From positions 1 to 16,676 of the forward strand of contig CAYGFD010000015.1 of NCBI GenBank assembly GCA_964349095.1: 16,676 bases of DNA, in the 5' to 3' direction. The translations under genes and the position numbers were made by a program. Shown here piece after piece: positions 1 to 7,596 of this stretch. Under the pieces are notes generated by a model, which searched no databases, was not told where the DNA came from, and saw nothing but the letters and a program-made list of their open reading frames with translations. The DNA comes from UBA10001 sp964349095 (lineage in GTDB: Bacteria; Patescibacteriota; Patescibacteriia; Veblenbacterales; UBA10138). How positions within the stretch are numbered: the stretch's first letter is position 1; each line of letters begins with the position of its first letter.

Positions 1-2210
1 TTTACTTCTTTTGGTTCGGTAGTTTTTGGAATGGTAGCATTGATAGTTCCGTTGGTAACATAGGCGCCAAAACGTCCAGCCTTCACAATTATTTTATTAC
101 CCGCTTCATCAACCCCCAGTTCAGCAATCGTGCCGCTACGGGCTGCTTGGGTAGCAAAAACTTCTTCTGCTCGTTTTAAATCAATAGTCAAAACATTGTC
201 TGGTTCTTTTAGGGAACGATACTCGCTTCCTTTTTTTATGTAAGGACCAAATTTACCAAAATTAGTTGTCATTTCTTGTCCATCAGCTGCAATACCAAGT
301 GTGCGGGGAAGGGCCAGTAATTCTTCCGCCTGGTCAATTGTTAATTCATCCATATTAATACCCTTAGGTATGGAGGCAAATTTTGGCTTCTTATCACCCT
401 CTCCTTCACCGAGTTGAATGTAAGGACCGTAGCGGCCAATTCGAACTTTAATCATTAATCCAGTTTTTGGATCAAGACCTATTTCTCTTTCTTTCATAAT
501 ATCCTTTCGGGTTACTTCTTGTTCTTTACTATTTAAATGTCCTTTAAATGGTAAGTAAAAACTTTCAATAACTGGCACCCATTGTTCTTTACCTTCAGCA
601 ATCTCGTCTAACTGCTGTTCCAGGTTGGCTGTGAATTTATAGTCAACGATTTCTGGGAAGTGTTCCACTAATAAGTCATTGACTAACATCGCCAAGTCGG
701 TGGGCTTTAGACGCCTTTCAAATTTTTCGACATAACCTCTATCAACGACTGTTGAAATAGTGGGGGCGTAAGTAGAAGGTCGGCCGATACCGTATTCTTC
801 CAAGGCCTTTACAAGTGTTGCCTCACTGTATCGAGCTGGCGGTTCGGTAAAGTGTTGCTCTGGTAAAAGTTTTTCTAGTTTAAGAGCGTCTCCCACTACT
901 AGTTCTGGCAACAAATTATCTTCGTGTTTATCAAACGAAAGTTTTAACCAGCCATCAAAAATCATTTTTTGACCAGTTGTTTTAAATACATGCTTATTCT
1001 CCGATTCACTTATTTCTAAGGTGGAATTTAACATTTCAGCTTCAGTCATTTGGGTGGCTAGCGCCCGACTCCAAATTAATTTATAAAGCTTGTATTCTTT
1101 GGGATCCAAATATTCTTTGATTGATTCTGGGTCTTTATCTACATGGGTAGGGCGAATAGCTTCATGGGCTTCCTGGGCATTTTTAGATTTGGTCTTATAA
1201 AATCGCGGTTGTGGTAGTGAATACTTAGAACCAAAAGTTTGGTTAATATAATCTTTAGCCTCACCTAAAAATTTACTAGCCAAATTTACCGAGTCCGTTC
1301 TCATGTAGGTAATCAAACCAACCGAACCTTCATTGCCTATATCCATACCTTCATAAAGTTTTTGAGCAAACATCATGGTTTGCTTAACCGAAAAGCCGAG
1401 TCGACGGTTGGCCTCTTGTTGTAGAGTAGAGGTAGTAAACGGTGGTGGGGGGGTGCGTTTGGTACTTTTGCTAGTCAGGTCTATTATTTTCCAACCACTA
1501 GCGTTTTCCAACACTTTAACCACATCTTGCGCGCCAACTTCATTACCTAAGGTAAATTTTTCTAAAGTCGTGCCATTGTATTTATTTAACTCTGCGCGGA
1601 ATTCTTTATTTTGAGCGGAAAAGTCAGCGGCTACACTCCAATACTCTTGAGTATTGAAATTTTTTATTTCTCTCTCACGTTCAACAATAAGTCTAACTGC
1701 TACTGATTGCACTCTTCCAGCAGAAAGCCCGCGGGCAACTTTTTTCCACAAGAAAGGTGACAGTTCATAGCCAACCAGTCGGTCCAGCACACGTCGGGCT
1801 TGTTGGGCATTAACTAAATTCAAATCAATGTCACGAGGGTTAGCCAGCGCTTCTGTAATAGCGGTTTTGGTAATTTCATGAAAAACAATACGTTTGGTTT
1901 TCTCTTTAGGGGATTTAATTATTTCGTGTAGATGCCAGGCGATTGCCTCTCCTTCGCGGTCTTCGTCAGTTGCGTAATAGATATGATCAGCCTTAGCGCT
2001 ATCATGTTTTAAAGATGTCACAACTTTTTTGGCTCGGGTAGGAATAATGTATTGGGGAGTAAAACCACCCTCCACATCGACGCCAAGTTTTGATTTTGGT
2101 AAATCACGTACATGACCGTAAGAAGAAACAACTTTATAGTCATCATTTAAAAACCGGCCAATGGTTTTGGCTTTAGTCGGAGATTCCACTATTACTAAGT
2201 TATATGGCAT
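1..2210 (-). CDS. topA: DNA topoisomerase I (type IA), 3' end cut by window edge
   Basis: Relaxes negatively supercoiled DNA through a transient 5'-phosphotyrosine break. The open frame begins at ATG 2208-2210 and has no stop before base 1, giving about 736 residues. The TOPRIM domain is at the N-terminus, with VIVESPTKAKT (Glu9) and the acidic metal site TDEDREGEA (Asp82, Asp84, Glu86). The catalytic tyrosine lies in GLITYMRTDS, Tyr302. Near the C-terminus are three topoisomerase C-terminal repeat signatures: GRYGPYI (near residue 590), GKFGPYI (near 650) and GRFGAYV (near 710). No Cys4 zinc finger appears in the visible part; whether one follows is unknown. There is no SD before the ATG. 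The 86-nt gap from dprA, on the same strand, has no convincing terminator, so dprA-topA cotranscription is likely. The identification is firm; only the true C-terminus is missing. Confidence 0.97.
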   Translation of the reverse strand, partial: MPYNLVIVESPTKAKTIGRFLNDDYKVVSSYGHVRDLPKSKLGVDVEGGFTPQYIIPTRAKKVVTSLKHDSAKADHIYYATDEDREGEAIAWHLHEIIKSPKEKTKRIVFHEITKTAITEALANPRDIDLNLVNAQQARRVLDRLVGYELSPFLWKKVARGLSAGRVQSVAVRLIVEREREIKNFNTQEYWSVAADFSAQNKEFRAELNKYNGTTLEKFTLGNEVGAQDVVKVLENASGWKIIDLTSKSTKRTPPPPFTTSTLQQEANRRLGFSVKQTMMFAQKLYEGMDIGNEGSVGLITYMRTDSVNLASKFLGEAKDYINQTFGSKYSLPQPRFYKTKSKNAQEAHEAIRPTHVDKDPESIKEYLDPKEYKLYKLIWSRALATQMTEAEMLNSTLEISESENKHVFKTTGQKMIFDGWLKLSFDKHEDNLLPELVVGDALKLEKLLPEQHFTEPPARYSEATLVKALEEYGIGRPSTYAPTISTVVDRGYVEKFERRLKPTDLAMLVNDLLVEHFPEIVDYKFTANLEQQLDEIAEGKEQWVPVIESFYLPFKGHLNSKEQEVTRKDIMKEREIGLDPKTGLMIKVRIGRYGPYIQLGEGEGDKKPKFASIPKGINMDELTIDQAEELLALPRTLGIAADGQEMTTNFGKFGPYIKKGSEYRSLKEPDNVLTIDLKRAEEVFATQAARSGTIAELGVDEAGNKIIVKAGRFGAYVTNGTINATIPKTTEPKEV

Positions 2211-2296
2211 GTTTTATAGGTATAAGGTGTAAATCAATAATTTACTATTTAATTAACATTTTTGTTTATACCACGAGGTAGGTGAATTAGGCAAAT

Positions 2297-3376
2297 TTAA
2301 ACCAGGCTAATAAATTTTTGTTTATCGATTTCTTTAATAAAGCCCTCTAACTCCAAAATAGTTAATTTAGCAATTAAATCACCGGCCGGAATATTTAGTT
2401 CGCGGGCGATTTCATCACTATGCTTAGGGTCTGTTTTAATACTATTTATAATACCTTGTTCCTGCATATCCAAGGTTCTAAAGGCCACAGCCGGTTTTTC
2501 ACTTACATTGTAAATAGATAATATATCGCTTGCCTTGGTAACGATGACGGCACCGATTCTTAAAAGCTCGTTGGTTCCTTCAGATTGAGGAGAAAAAATA
2601 TTTCCCGGTATCGCCAAGACTTCGCGGTTGTATTCAAGTGCGAGTTTAGCGGTGATAAGGGCGCCGGAAGAGGCGGCGGCTTCGACTACGAGGGTTGCTT
2701 TTGCTAGGCCAGCAATAATGCGATTACGTACGGGAAAGTGATGTTTGAGAGGCGGTGTACCTGGTGGATGCTCAGAAATTATTAAACCACCTTTACTCGC
2801 AATCTGGTCAGATAGATATCTATTCACTGAAGGATAAAGCTGGTCGTGACCCGAAGCCAAAACAGCAATAGTCCGTCCACCATTATCAATTGTTAATTTA
2901 TGACTAGCAGCATCAATACCAAAAGCCAGCCCAGATATAATTGTAATCCCGGAGCGGGCCAGTGGTGGCACAATACTAGCCAGAGCTTGTCTGCCATAAT
3001 CCGTCATTTGTCTTGAGCCGACAACCGCTAAACTAGGAAATTTAAATGCTGACCAGTCTCCGCGCCAGAATAAAATAGCTGGAGGATCGCCAATTTCTTT
3101 AAGCAAGGCCGGGTAGTCGGGCGACTCAATAGTTGTTACTTGCAGGTGGTTGTTTTGCACATCAAGCCAGGATTTTTCGACGTCGGTTTTTAAACGATGG
3201 TCATTTAACTCAAGGCATAAATTATCCTCAAAGCCAATCTGCTTTAATTGCTGCAGAGGTGCTCGCCAGGCTGATTGCATATCGGGAAACGCTCGCCTAA
3301 GCAGCGCCAATCGTCGAGGCCCAATTTTTGGCGATCTTGACCAGGCGACCCAATAAGGTAAATCTTGAGTTAACAT
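2297..3376 (-). CDS. dprA: DNA-processing protein DprA (RecA loader for incoming ssDNA)
   Basis: DprA/Smf protein of 359 residues that protects incoming single-stranded DNA and loads RecA during natural transformation. The extended Rossmann-fold core carries the family motifs: GSRQMTDYG (120-128), SGLAFGID (148-155), ASGHDQLYP, HHFPVRNRIIAGL (212-224) and SGALITAKLALEYNREVLAIPG (start 237). A winged-helix DprA C-terminal domain covers about 303-357. The N-terminus is a short helical region (about 1-80). The ATG at 3374-3376 gives the expected start; no SD is present. The gene starts 65 bp from a divergent ORF and has its own promoter candidate (TTGTGA, 17 nt, TATAGT). Its presence suggests the cell can take up DNA, but no com gene is in the window to confirm that. 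Confidence 0.97.
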   Translation of the reverse strand: MLTQDLPYWVAWSRSPKIGPRRLALLRRAFPDMQSAWRAPLQQLKQIGFEDNLCLELNDHRLKTDVEKSWLDVQNNHLQVTTIESPDYPALLKEIGDPPAILFWRGDWSAFKFPSLAVVGSRQMTDYGRQALASIVPPLARSGITIISGLAFGIDAASHKLTIDNGGRTIAVLASGHDQLYPSVNRYLSDQIASKGGLIISEHPPGTPPLKHHFPVRNRIIAGLAKATLVVEAAASSGALITAKLALEYNREVLAIPGNIFSPQSEGTNELLRIGAVIVTKASDILSIYNVSEKPAVAFRTLDMQEQGIINSIKTDPKHSDEIARELNIPAGDLIAKLTILELEGFIKEIDKQKFISLV

Positions 3377-3378
3377 AA

Positions 3379-3407
3379 TTCACGAGAAGTGTAAGTTAAG
3401 TTATAAT
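3379..3407 (+). promoter_or_regulatory. Candidate sigma70-type promoter for the small divergent ORF
   Basis: TTCACG at 3379-3384, 17 nt, then a perfect TATAAT at 3402-3407. The predicted start is near 3414, leaving a leader of about 28 nt with no SD before ATG 3442. The -35 matches consensus at four of six positions. The region is AT-rich, so chance is possible. Confidence 0.5.
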
Positions 3408-3408
3408 C

Positions 3409-3437
3409 ACTATAGATAAAAAATATTATTTTCACAA
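3409..3437 (-). promoter_or_regulatory. Candidate sigma70-type promoter for dprA
   Basis: Read on the minus strand: TTGTGA (3437-3432), 17 nt, TATAGT (3414-3409). The predicted start is near 3402, giving a leader of about 25 nt before the dprA ATG. Its -10 lies 1 bp from the -10 of the opposing promoter, so the two start sites would cross and polymerases would compete for the same DNA. Confidence 0.45.
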
Positions 3438-3441
3438 ATTC

Positions 3442-3753
3442 ATGGAGCGAGAGCACTATATACCAGAAGAGGAATTAGATATCCAAATAAGTCCGGAAGA
3501 CAGCGAGCAACCGGCCGAAGTTTTTGTTGAAATGAAGATGGAGCAGCTCGATAGTAGGTTAAATTCGTTAATTGCCCGGCGAGAGCTGGCAACAGTTTTA
3601 TTAAAGATAGCAATTGATGATGGTGGGGGTGAGAGGATTCAAAAAAATAAAGCCAACTTATCAAAGTTGGAAAGAGAAATTACTGCCCTGAGATTAAAAA
3701 TGGGTAGCTTGCGACCAGTTGATCAAATATCTTTATTTTCCGAGCAGGGTTAA
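3442..3753 (+). CDS. Small acidic/coiled-coil protein of unknown function with a clamp-binding-like C-terminal peptide
   Basis: I do not recognise a family. The 103-residue protein has an acidic, proline-containing, probably disordered N-terminus (about 1-30) and two charged helical stretches likely to form a coiled coil (about 31-58 and 64-88), separated by DDGGGE. Its tail contains QISLF at 95-99, one conservative change from the bacterial beta-clamp-binding consensus QL(S/D)LF, with only four residues after it. It has no signal peptide, membrane segment or cysteine. It is divergent from dprA, has a TATAAT promoter just upstream, and its last 21 nt overlap the 3' end of mfd on the other strand. 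Coding status rests on the promoter, heptad-like composition and sensible tail; no homology could be checked. A replication- or repair-linked role is inference from the motif and the neighbours dprA, topA and mfd. Confidence 0.72.
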   Translation: MEREHYIPEEELDIQISPEDSEQPAEVFVEMKMEQLDSRLNSLIARRELATVLLKIAIDDGGGERIQKNKANLSKLEREITALRLKMGSLRPVDQISLFSEQG

Positions 3754-6700
3754 GCTTTGTGCCAGCCATTCAACCCAATCACTATTATTTAAACTGTATT
3801 CAGCGCGTAAAATATCAGTGGAAAATTTCCACTCGGTTTTAGACGTTAATAACTGTGCAATTGATTCCGCTTTGGTTGCCTGAGCAAACTTAATTTCAAA
3901 TTGGCCTATTTCGCCTTCAGGATGGCAGCGCACGTCAGTTAGTCGAGCCGACTCTGCCATAAGCTTTAAGTCTAGTAAGGTCAGGAGATTTTTCAGTAGG
4001 TGATCAGCGGGGTTATCATTTAACGATCGTTTTAGGAATTCTTCGGGAAAAGCCTTTAGCTCGTCTCGGTTCCTAATGTTTGCTAGCTTGTGATAGAGCT
4101 TAATTCTTTCGTTTTCGTCAGGGACTAAACTGGGGTCAATCCTGCCTTCTATTGGCAATCGTAAAGTTACTTCCGGTATTTCTGGCAAAGGTTGTCCAGT
4201 CTTTAATTCTTCAATTGCCTGAGCAATGAGTCGACTATACATATGAAGACCAACCGCGGCAATTTGTCCGTGCTGTTCGGTGCCTAGTATTGAGCCAGCG
4301 CCTCTTAGTTCCATATCCTTTAGAGCTACTTGCATACCAGCTCCCAACTCTTTTGCTTCAGCCAGGACCGCCAAACGTTTTTGTGCCATTGGTGTGGAGG
4401 CCTCGTGATTAAAGAAAAAATAAGCAAATGCCTGTTTGTCATTACGACCAATACGACCACGCATTTGGTAAAGGTCAGAAAGGCCAAAATTTTCAGAATC
4501 ATCAACTATTAAAGTATTAACGTTTGGTAAGTCCAATCCGTTTTCAATAATGGTAGTAGCGAGTAGAATATCTGTTTTCTGAACATCAAAGTCATGCATA
4601 ACTTCAGCTAGCTCTTTTTCCGGAAGTCGGCCGTGCGCGACGCCAATTTTTAATTTCGGTAGCAATTTTTGTAGTCGGGCAGTGGTTGCCGGAATTTTAG
4701 CAATTCTGTTTACTAAATAATAAATTTGACCATTACGTTTTAGTTCCTCGCTAATGGCGTGTCTGACCAATTTATCATCGTGTGGTGAAAACAAGGTTTG
4801 GATTGGTTTCCTGCCCCAAGGTGGGGTGGTAATTAAGCTTAAGTCTCTTAATTCTGATAAAGTAATATGAAGGGTGCGGGGGATTGGGGTAGCGGATAGA
4901 GATAGTACATGCAAAGATGGTTTTAATTTTTTCAGCACTTCTTTTTGTTTAACACCAAATCTTTGTTCCTCATCAACTATTAGTAAACCTAAATTAGGAA
5001 TACTTATATCTTTAGATAAAACACGGTGTGTACCAATAATAATATCGGCCTCACCGCTGGCGATTTGTTTAATAGTTTTTTTAATGGTCGCTTGGTCCTG
5101 AAGGCGATTGAGTACAGCAATTTTGACTGGCCAGTTTTTAAGGCGTTTGGAGAAAGTGTCAAAGTGTTGTTGGGCTAAAATAGTTGTGGGACAAAGTAGG
5201 GCTACTTGTTTGCGATTGAGTACTGCTCGGAAAGCTGCCCGTACTGCTAACTCAGTCTTACCGAAACCCACGTCTCCACAAATCAGTCTATCCATTGGAG
5301 TCTCTTTTTCCATATCAGCGGAAATTTCAGCCCAAGCTTTAAGTTGATCTGAAGTTAGCGGCCAAGGAAAGGCGGCCGCTAAGTCCTCTTCCTCGGCATA
5401 TTTTTGCCAAGGTTTAAACTTAGCCATTGTTCTTTTAGCGTAGAGTTCGAGTAACTCTTTTGCGACTTTACCAGCGTCTTCTCTAATTTTTTTAGTAACT
5501 TGATACCAAGCGGTACCGTGTAGGCGGTGAAGTTTTGGTTGAGGCTGACCAATATAACGTGATAAGCGGTCGGCGTTTTCTACTGGTACATATAATTTAT
5601 CCTGATCGGCATATTCAATAATAAAATAGTCGTGTTTTATAGTGCCTAGTCCTTCATTTGTTAAACTAAGGAACCGGCCGATACCATGATCAATATGTAC
5701 TAAGTAATCACCGCGTTTTAGATGATCGAGCGGGAGGTAAACAAACGAAGTACCATAACTTTTCTGTTGCCAAGTAAGGTTGCGATCAGTCAGCCAAACA
5801 ATATTGTTTAACCTGTCTTTAAAACCGTCTAGTTGTGCGCTTATATCTTCATTAATTGAATGTATCTCAACATTTTTAAATTCATCTTCTAACAATCGTT
5901 CGGTCCTAACTGGTTCGGAGGTGAGAATAGAAATTTTAAAACCATTACTTTTTTCTTTTGCTATATAGTTTCTAATATCATCCCAGCGTCCGGCAAAGAG
6001 CGGGGTAGATTCAAGCCAGGACTCTCCCTCTTGAAATGGGTTAGCGGTCAGGCGGGCGATGCTTTTGCCGCCGATTTTTTTATTTACCGGTGGGCAATAC
6101 AGTAATTGGTTTTTATTTAAATAATCAGCCAGGTGGATAATTGGCGAAGGTTTGATGGTAAGTGGGGGAATGACCGCTTCAGCAATTTTGTCTTGTTTCC
6201 CGGTAACAAGCGATCGGTAACTTAAGGAATCAATTTGGTTACCGGCAAATTCAATAATTAATAGCCGATCTTCCAACATACTTATCTCAATAATGCCACC
6301 ACGCTTTAAATACCAACCCGTTGGTTCTGTTAAAGGTCCGGGTTGGTAGCCAAGTTTGTCCAGTAATTTAAGAAGGATGGTTGGGTTTATTTTTTCCTGT
6401 GGCTGTAAGTGAATAATCGTTGATTCTAGGCGCGCTGGCTCTGGCAATGGTAGATCTAAGTGTTCACTAGAGCCAATCAACCAGCCACGTGGCTTGTCTT
6501 TAGCAATAAAGCTAAAAAATTTTTCAGGAAAGGTATTTACATTGATGGGGTTGTTAAGTAATCGTGACCAAAATTTGAGTAAAGTGGAAATTTTTTCTTT
6601 TTCCTTTTGGTTGTTTACAAACCATAATAAACCATCAGGAAAATCAGCCGACTTAATTGTTAGGGCCAAGTAAGTTAAGGCGGTCAGGTTGAAAGGCAGC

Positions 6701-6783
6701 TTCAAATTAAGGCCAGATTGACCTTTAAAATGTTCTCGAGAAATAATTTCCTGAGACTGTTTTTTTTGAGTTTTTACCGTCAT
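3733..6783 (-). CDS. mfd: Transcription-repair coupling factor Mfd
   Basis: ATP-dependent translocase that removes RNA polymerase stalled at lesions and recruits UvrA. I prefer ATG 6781-6783 (1016 aa). A TTG seven codons upstream (6804) extends the frame, but the intervening DNA holds a perfect TTGACA facing the other way. Residues by the ATG start: a degenerate UvrB-like N-terminal part (about 1-215), the RNA polymerase-interacting CarD-like domain (about 357-412, with DYLVHIDHGIGRF), Walker A GDVGFGKT (503-510), DEEQ (604-607), LSATPIPRTL, the helicase C-lobe ending in QMRGRIGR, and the TRCF C-terminal domain (about 866-968). E. coli Mfd has 1148 residues; the shortening lies mainly between the UvrB-like part and the polymerase-binding domain. 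There is no SD and only a weak minus-strand promoter candidate (AATAAT near 6811-6806). Confidence 0.97.
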   Translation of the reverse strand: MTVKTQKKQSQEIISREHFKGQSGLNLKLPFNLTALTYLALTIKSADFPDGLLWFVNNQKEKEKISTLLKFWSRLLNNPINVNTFPEKFFSFIAKDKPRGWLIGSSEHLDLPLPEPARLESTIIHLQPQEKINPTILLKLLDKLGYQPGPLTEPTGWYLKRGGIIEISMLEDRLLIIEFAGNQIDSLSYRSLVTGKQDKIAEAVIPPLTIKPSPIIHLADYLNKNQLLYCPPVNKKIGGKSIARLTANPFQEGESWLESTPLFAGRWDDIRNYIAKEKSNGFKISILTSEPVRTERLLEDEFKNVEIHSINEDISAQLDGFKDRLNNIVWLTDRNLTWQQKSYGTSFVYLPLDHLKRGDYLVHIDHGIGRFLSLTNEGLGTIKHDYFIIEYADQDKLYVPVENADRLSRYIGQPQPKLHRLHGTAWYQVTKKIREDAGKVAKELLELYAKRTMAKFKPWQKYAEEEDLAAAFPWPLTSDQLKAWAEISADMEKETPMDRLICGDVGFGKTELAVRAAFRAVLNRKQVALLCPTTILAQQHFDTFSKRLKNWPVKIAVLNRLQDQATIKKTIKQIASGEADIIIGTHRVLSKDISIPNLGLLIVDEEQRFGVKQKEVLKKLKPSLHVLSLSATPIPRTLHITLSELRDLSLITTPPWGRKPIQTLFSPHDDKLVRHAISEELKRNGQIYYLVNRIAKIPATTARLQKLLPKLKIGVAHGRLPEKELAEVMHDFDVQKTDILLATTIIENGLDLPNVNTLIVDDSENFGLSDLYQMRGRIGRNDKQAFAYFFFNHEASTPMAQKRLAVLAEAKELGAGMQVALKDMELRGAGSILGTEQHGQIAAVGLHMYSRLIAQAIEELKTGQPLPEIPEVTLRLPIEGRIDPSLVPDENERIKLYHKLANIRNRDELKAFPEEFLKRSLNDNPADHLLKNLLTLLDLKLMAESARLTDVRCHPEGEIGQFEIKFAQATKAESIAQLLTSKTEWKFSTDILRAEYSLNNSDWVEWLAQSLTLLGK

Positions 6784-6790
6784 AAATATC

Positions 6791-6819
6791 TTGACACTGA
6801 ACAAAATTATTGATAAGGT
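6791..6819 (+). promoter_or_regulatory. Strong extended -10 promoter of the mfd-pth intergenic RNA
   Basis: Perfect -35 TTGACA at 6791-6796, a 17-nt spacer, then TGaTAAGGT, i.e. an extended TGn motif (6811-6813) and -10 TAAGGT (6814-6819) that keeps the T, A and final T positions. The expected start is near 6826. No protein gene lies downstream on this strand, only the structured segment at 6843-6959. It points away from mfd and into pth antisense. Confidence 0.6.
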
Positions 6820-6825
6820 GTGGCT

Positions 6826-6960
6826 ACCTTAAAAATTTGTCGTTCGTTTTCTGCTAACCAGTGGTTATTTCTTGCAACCCCTCCTAACGCGGGAAATGGC
6901 CTGAAAAGTAGGGTTAACTGGTATTCCAGTTCATCTTACGTTGGTTAGCAGAAAACGAAA
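6826..6960 (+). ncRNA. Unidentified structured RNA: three-way junction with C-rich (anti-SD-like) loop
   Basis: No long ORF is here, but the sequence folds well. P1 pairs 6843-6862 with 6940-6959 (18 perfect pairs plus two G.U). P2 pairs 6863-6875 with 6889-6901 (13 bp, four G.U) around the loop AACCCCTCCTAAC (6876-6888). P3 is AACTGG/CCAGTT with a TATT loop (6916-6931). Loop bases AACCC (6876-6880) can also pair with GGGTT (6911-6915), giving a pseudoknot beside P3. All six wobbles would be A.C on the minus strand, which together with the upstream promoter favours plus-strand transcription. It does not match the SRP RNA tetraloop region, tmRNA, RNase P, 6S or any riboswitch I know. The 3' end is uncertain because no U-tract follows P1. 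An alternative is that P1 acts on the minus strand as an unusual terminator for pth, since CGACAAATTTTT follows it there. Confidence 0.6.
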
Positions 6961-6979
6961 GATAAACCCAGCAGGCGTT

Positions 6980-7546
6980 TTACTGATTAAATTTGTTTAC
7001 AAAATTCTCCGCCCCGATTTCGATGGCGGTTTTTATTTTATTTGCGGCCGTTGAAACGAATTCGGAAAAAGTTTTGATCTCATCTTTACTAAAAGGTAAT
7101 AATACAAACTTGTGGCCGGGAATTGAATCAGTCGGTCGGCCGACACCAAGACGCCAGCGCCAGAAGTTATTGCCACCAAGCGCATCAATAATATTCTGCA
7201 CTCCATTATGACCAGCCGAGGTTGAACTAAAGGATAGGCGAACACTTCCTAATGGAAGATCTAATTCATCGTGTATCACCCATAAGTCGGTGATAGCTAT
7301 TTTATAAAATGACATAACCTTTTTTATGGGTTCGCCCGATAGGTTCATGAAACTGCCGGGCAAGAATAATTTTATAGTTTCGTCCTTAACTTTTATGTCA
7401 GTTATTTTTCCTAAATTATCAAAATTTTGCCAATTATCTTGATTATCAAAAAACATAGCTAGTTCAATTAGCGTATTGGCCCCCAAGTTATGTCTGGTAT
7501 TGGAATAGTCTTTGGTAGGGTTACCTAGACCAACTATTAATTTCAT
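6980..7546 (-). CDS. pth: Peptidyl-tRNA hydrolase
   Basis: Cleaves the ester bond of peptidyl-tRNA released by stalled ribosomes, recycling tRNA. Its 188 residues are close to the family norm. The expected active-site residues are present: Asn10 (GLGNP), His19 (NTRHNLG), Asn68 (SFMNLSG), Asp93 (HDELD) and Asn114 (GHNG), followed by FWRWRLGVGRP and the C-terminal helix. ATG 7544-7546 fits the family start MKLIVGLGNP. There is no SD. It is the third gene of an LCP-der-pth group, 50 nt after der. A small perfect hairpin (7566-7578) lies in that gap but has no following U-tract. Confidence 0.97.
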   Translation of the reverse strand: MKLIVGLGNPTKDYSNTRHNLGANTLIELAMFFDNQDNWQNFDNLGKITDIKVKDETIKLFLPGSFMNLSGEPIKKVMSFYKIAITDLWVIHDELDLPLGSVRLSFSSTSAGHNGVQNIIDALGGNNFWRWRLGVGRPTDSIPGHKFVLLPFSKDEIKTFSEFVSTAANKIKTAIEIGAENFVNKFNQ

Positions 7547-7596
7547 ATATTAATAATCTGCTTCAGGCCACGATGGCCGACAGAGGATTGTTTTTA

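Noticed and set aside
6784..6804. TTG start for mfd seven codons upstream of ATG
   Set aside because: No SD supports it, the extra residues are not family-like, and the stretch contains the perfect TTGACA of the opposite-strand promoter.
6860..6930. Hammerhead ribozyme (three-way junction with CTGAAAA and CGAAAG)
   Set aside because: The CUGANGA core is not matched (A where G is required), and the GAAA lies in the paired P1 arm, so no cleavage site can be assigned.
6843..6959. 18-bp inverted repeats flanking 81 bp, as in a MITE or a retron msr-msd
   Set aside because: No target-site duplication at the ends, no transposase, no reverse transcriptase nearby, and no second copy in the window. 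The internal helices with plus-strand G.U pairs and the upstream promoter fit an RNA gene better.
7566..7578. GGCCA-CGA-TGGCC hairpin between der and pth as terminator
   Set aside because: Only a 5-bp stem and no U-tract on the minus strand. pth needs readthrough from der, so termination is unlikely.
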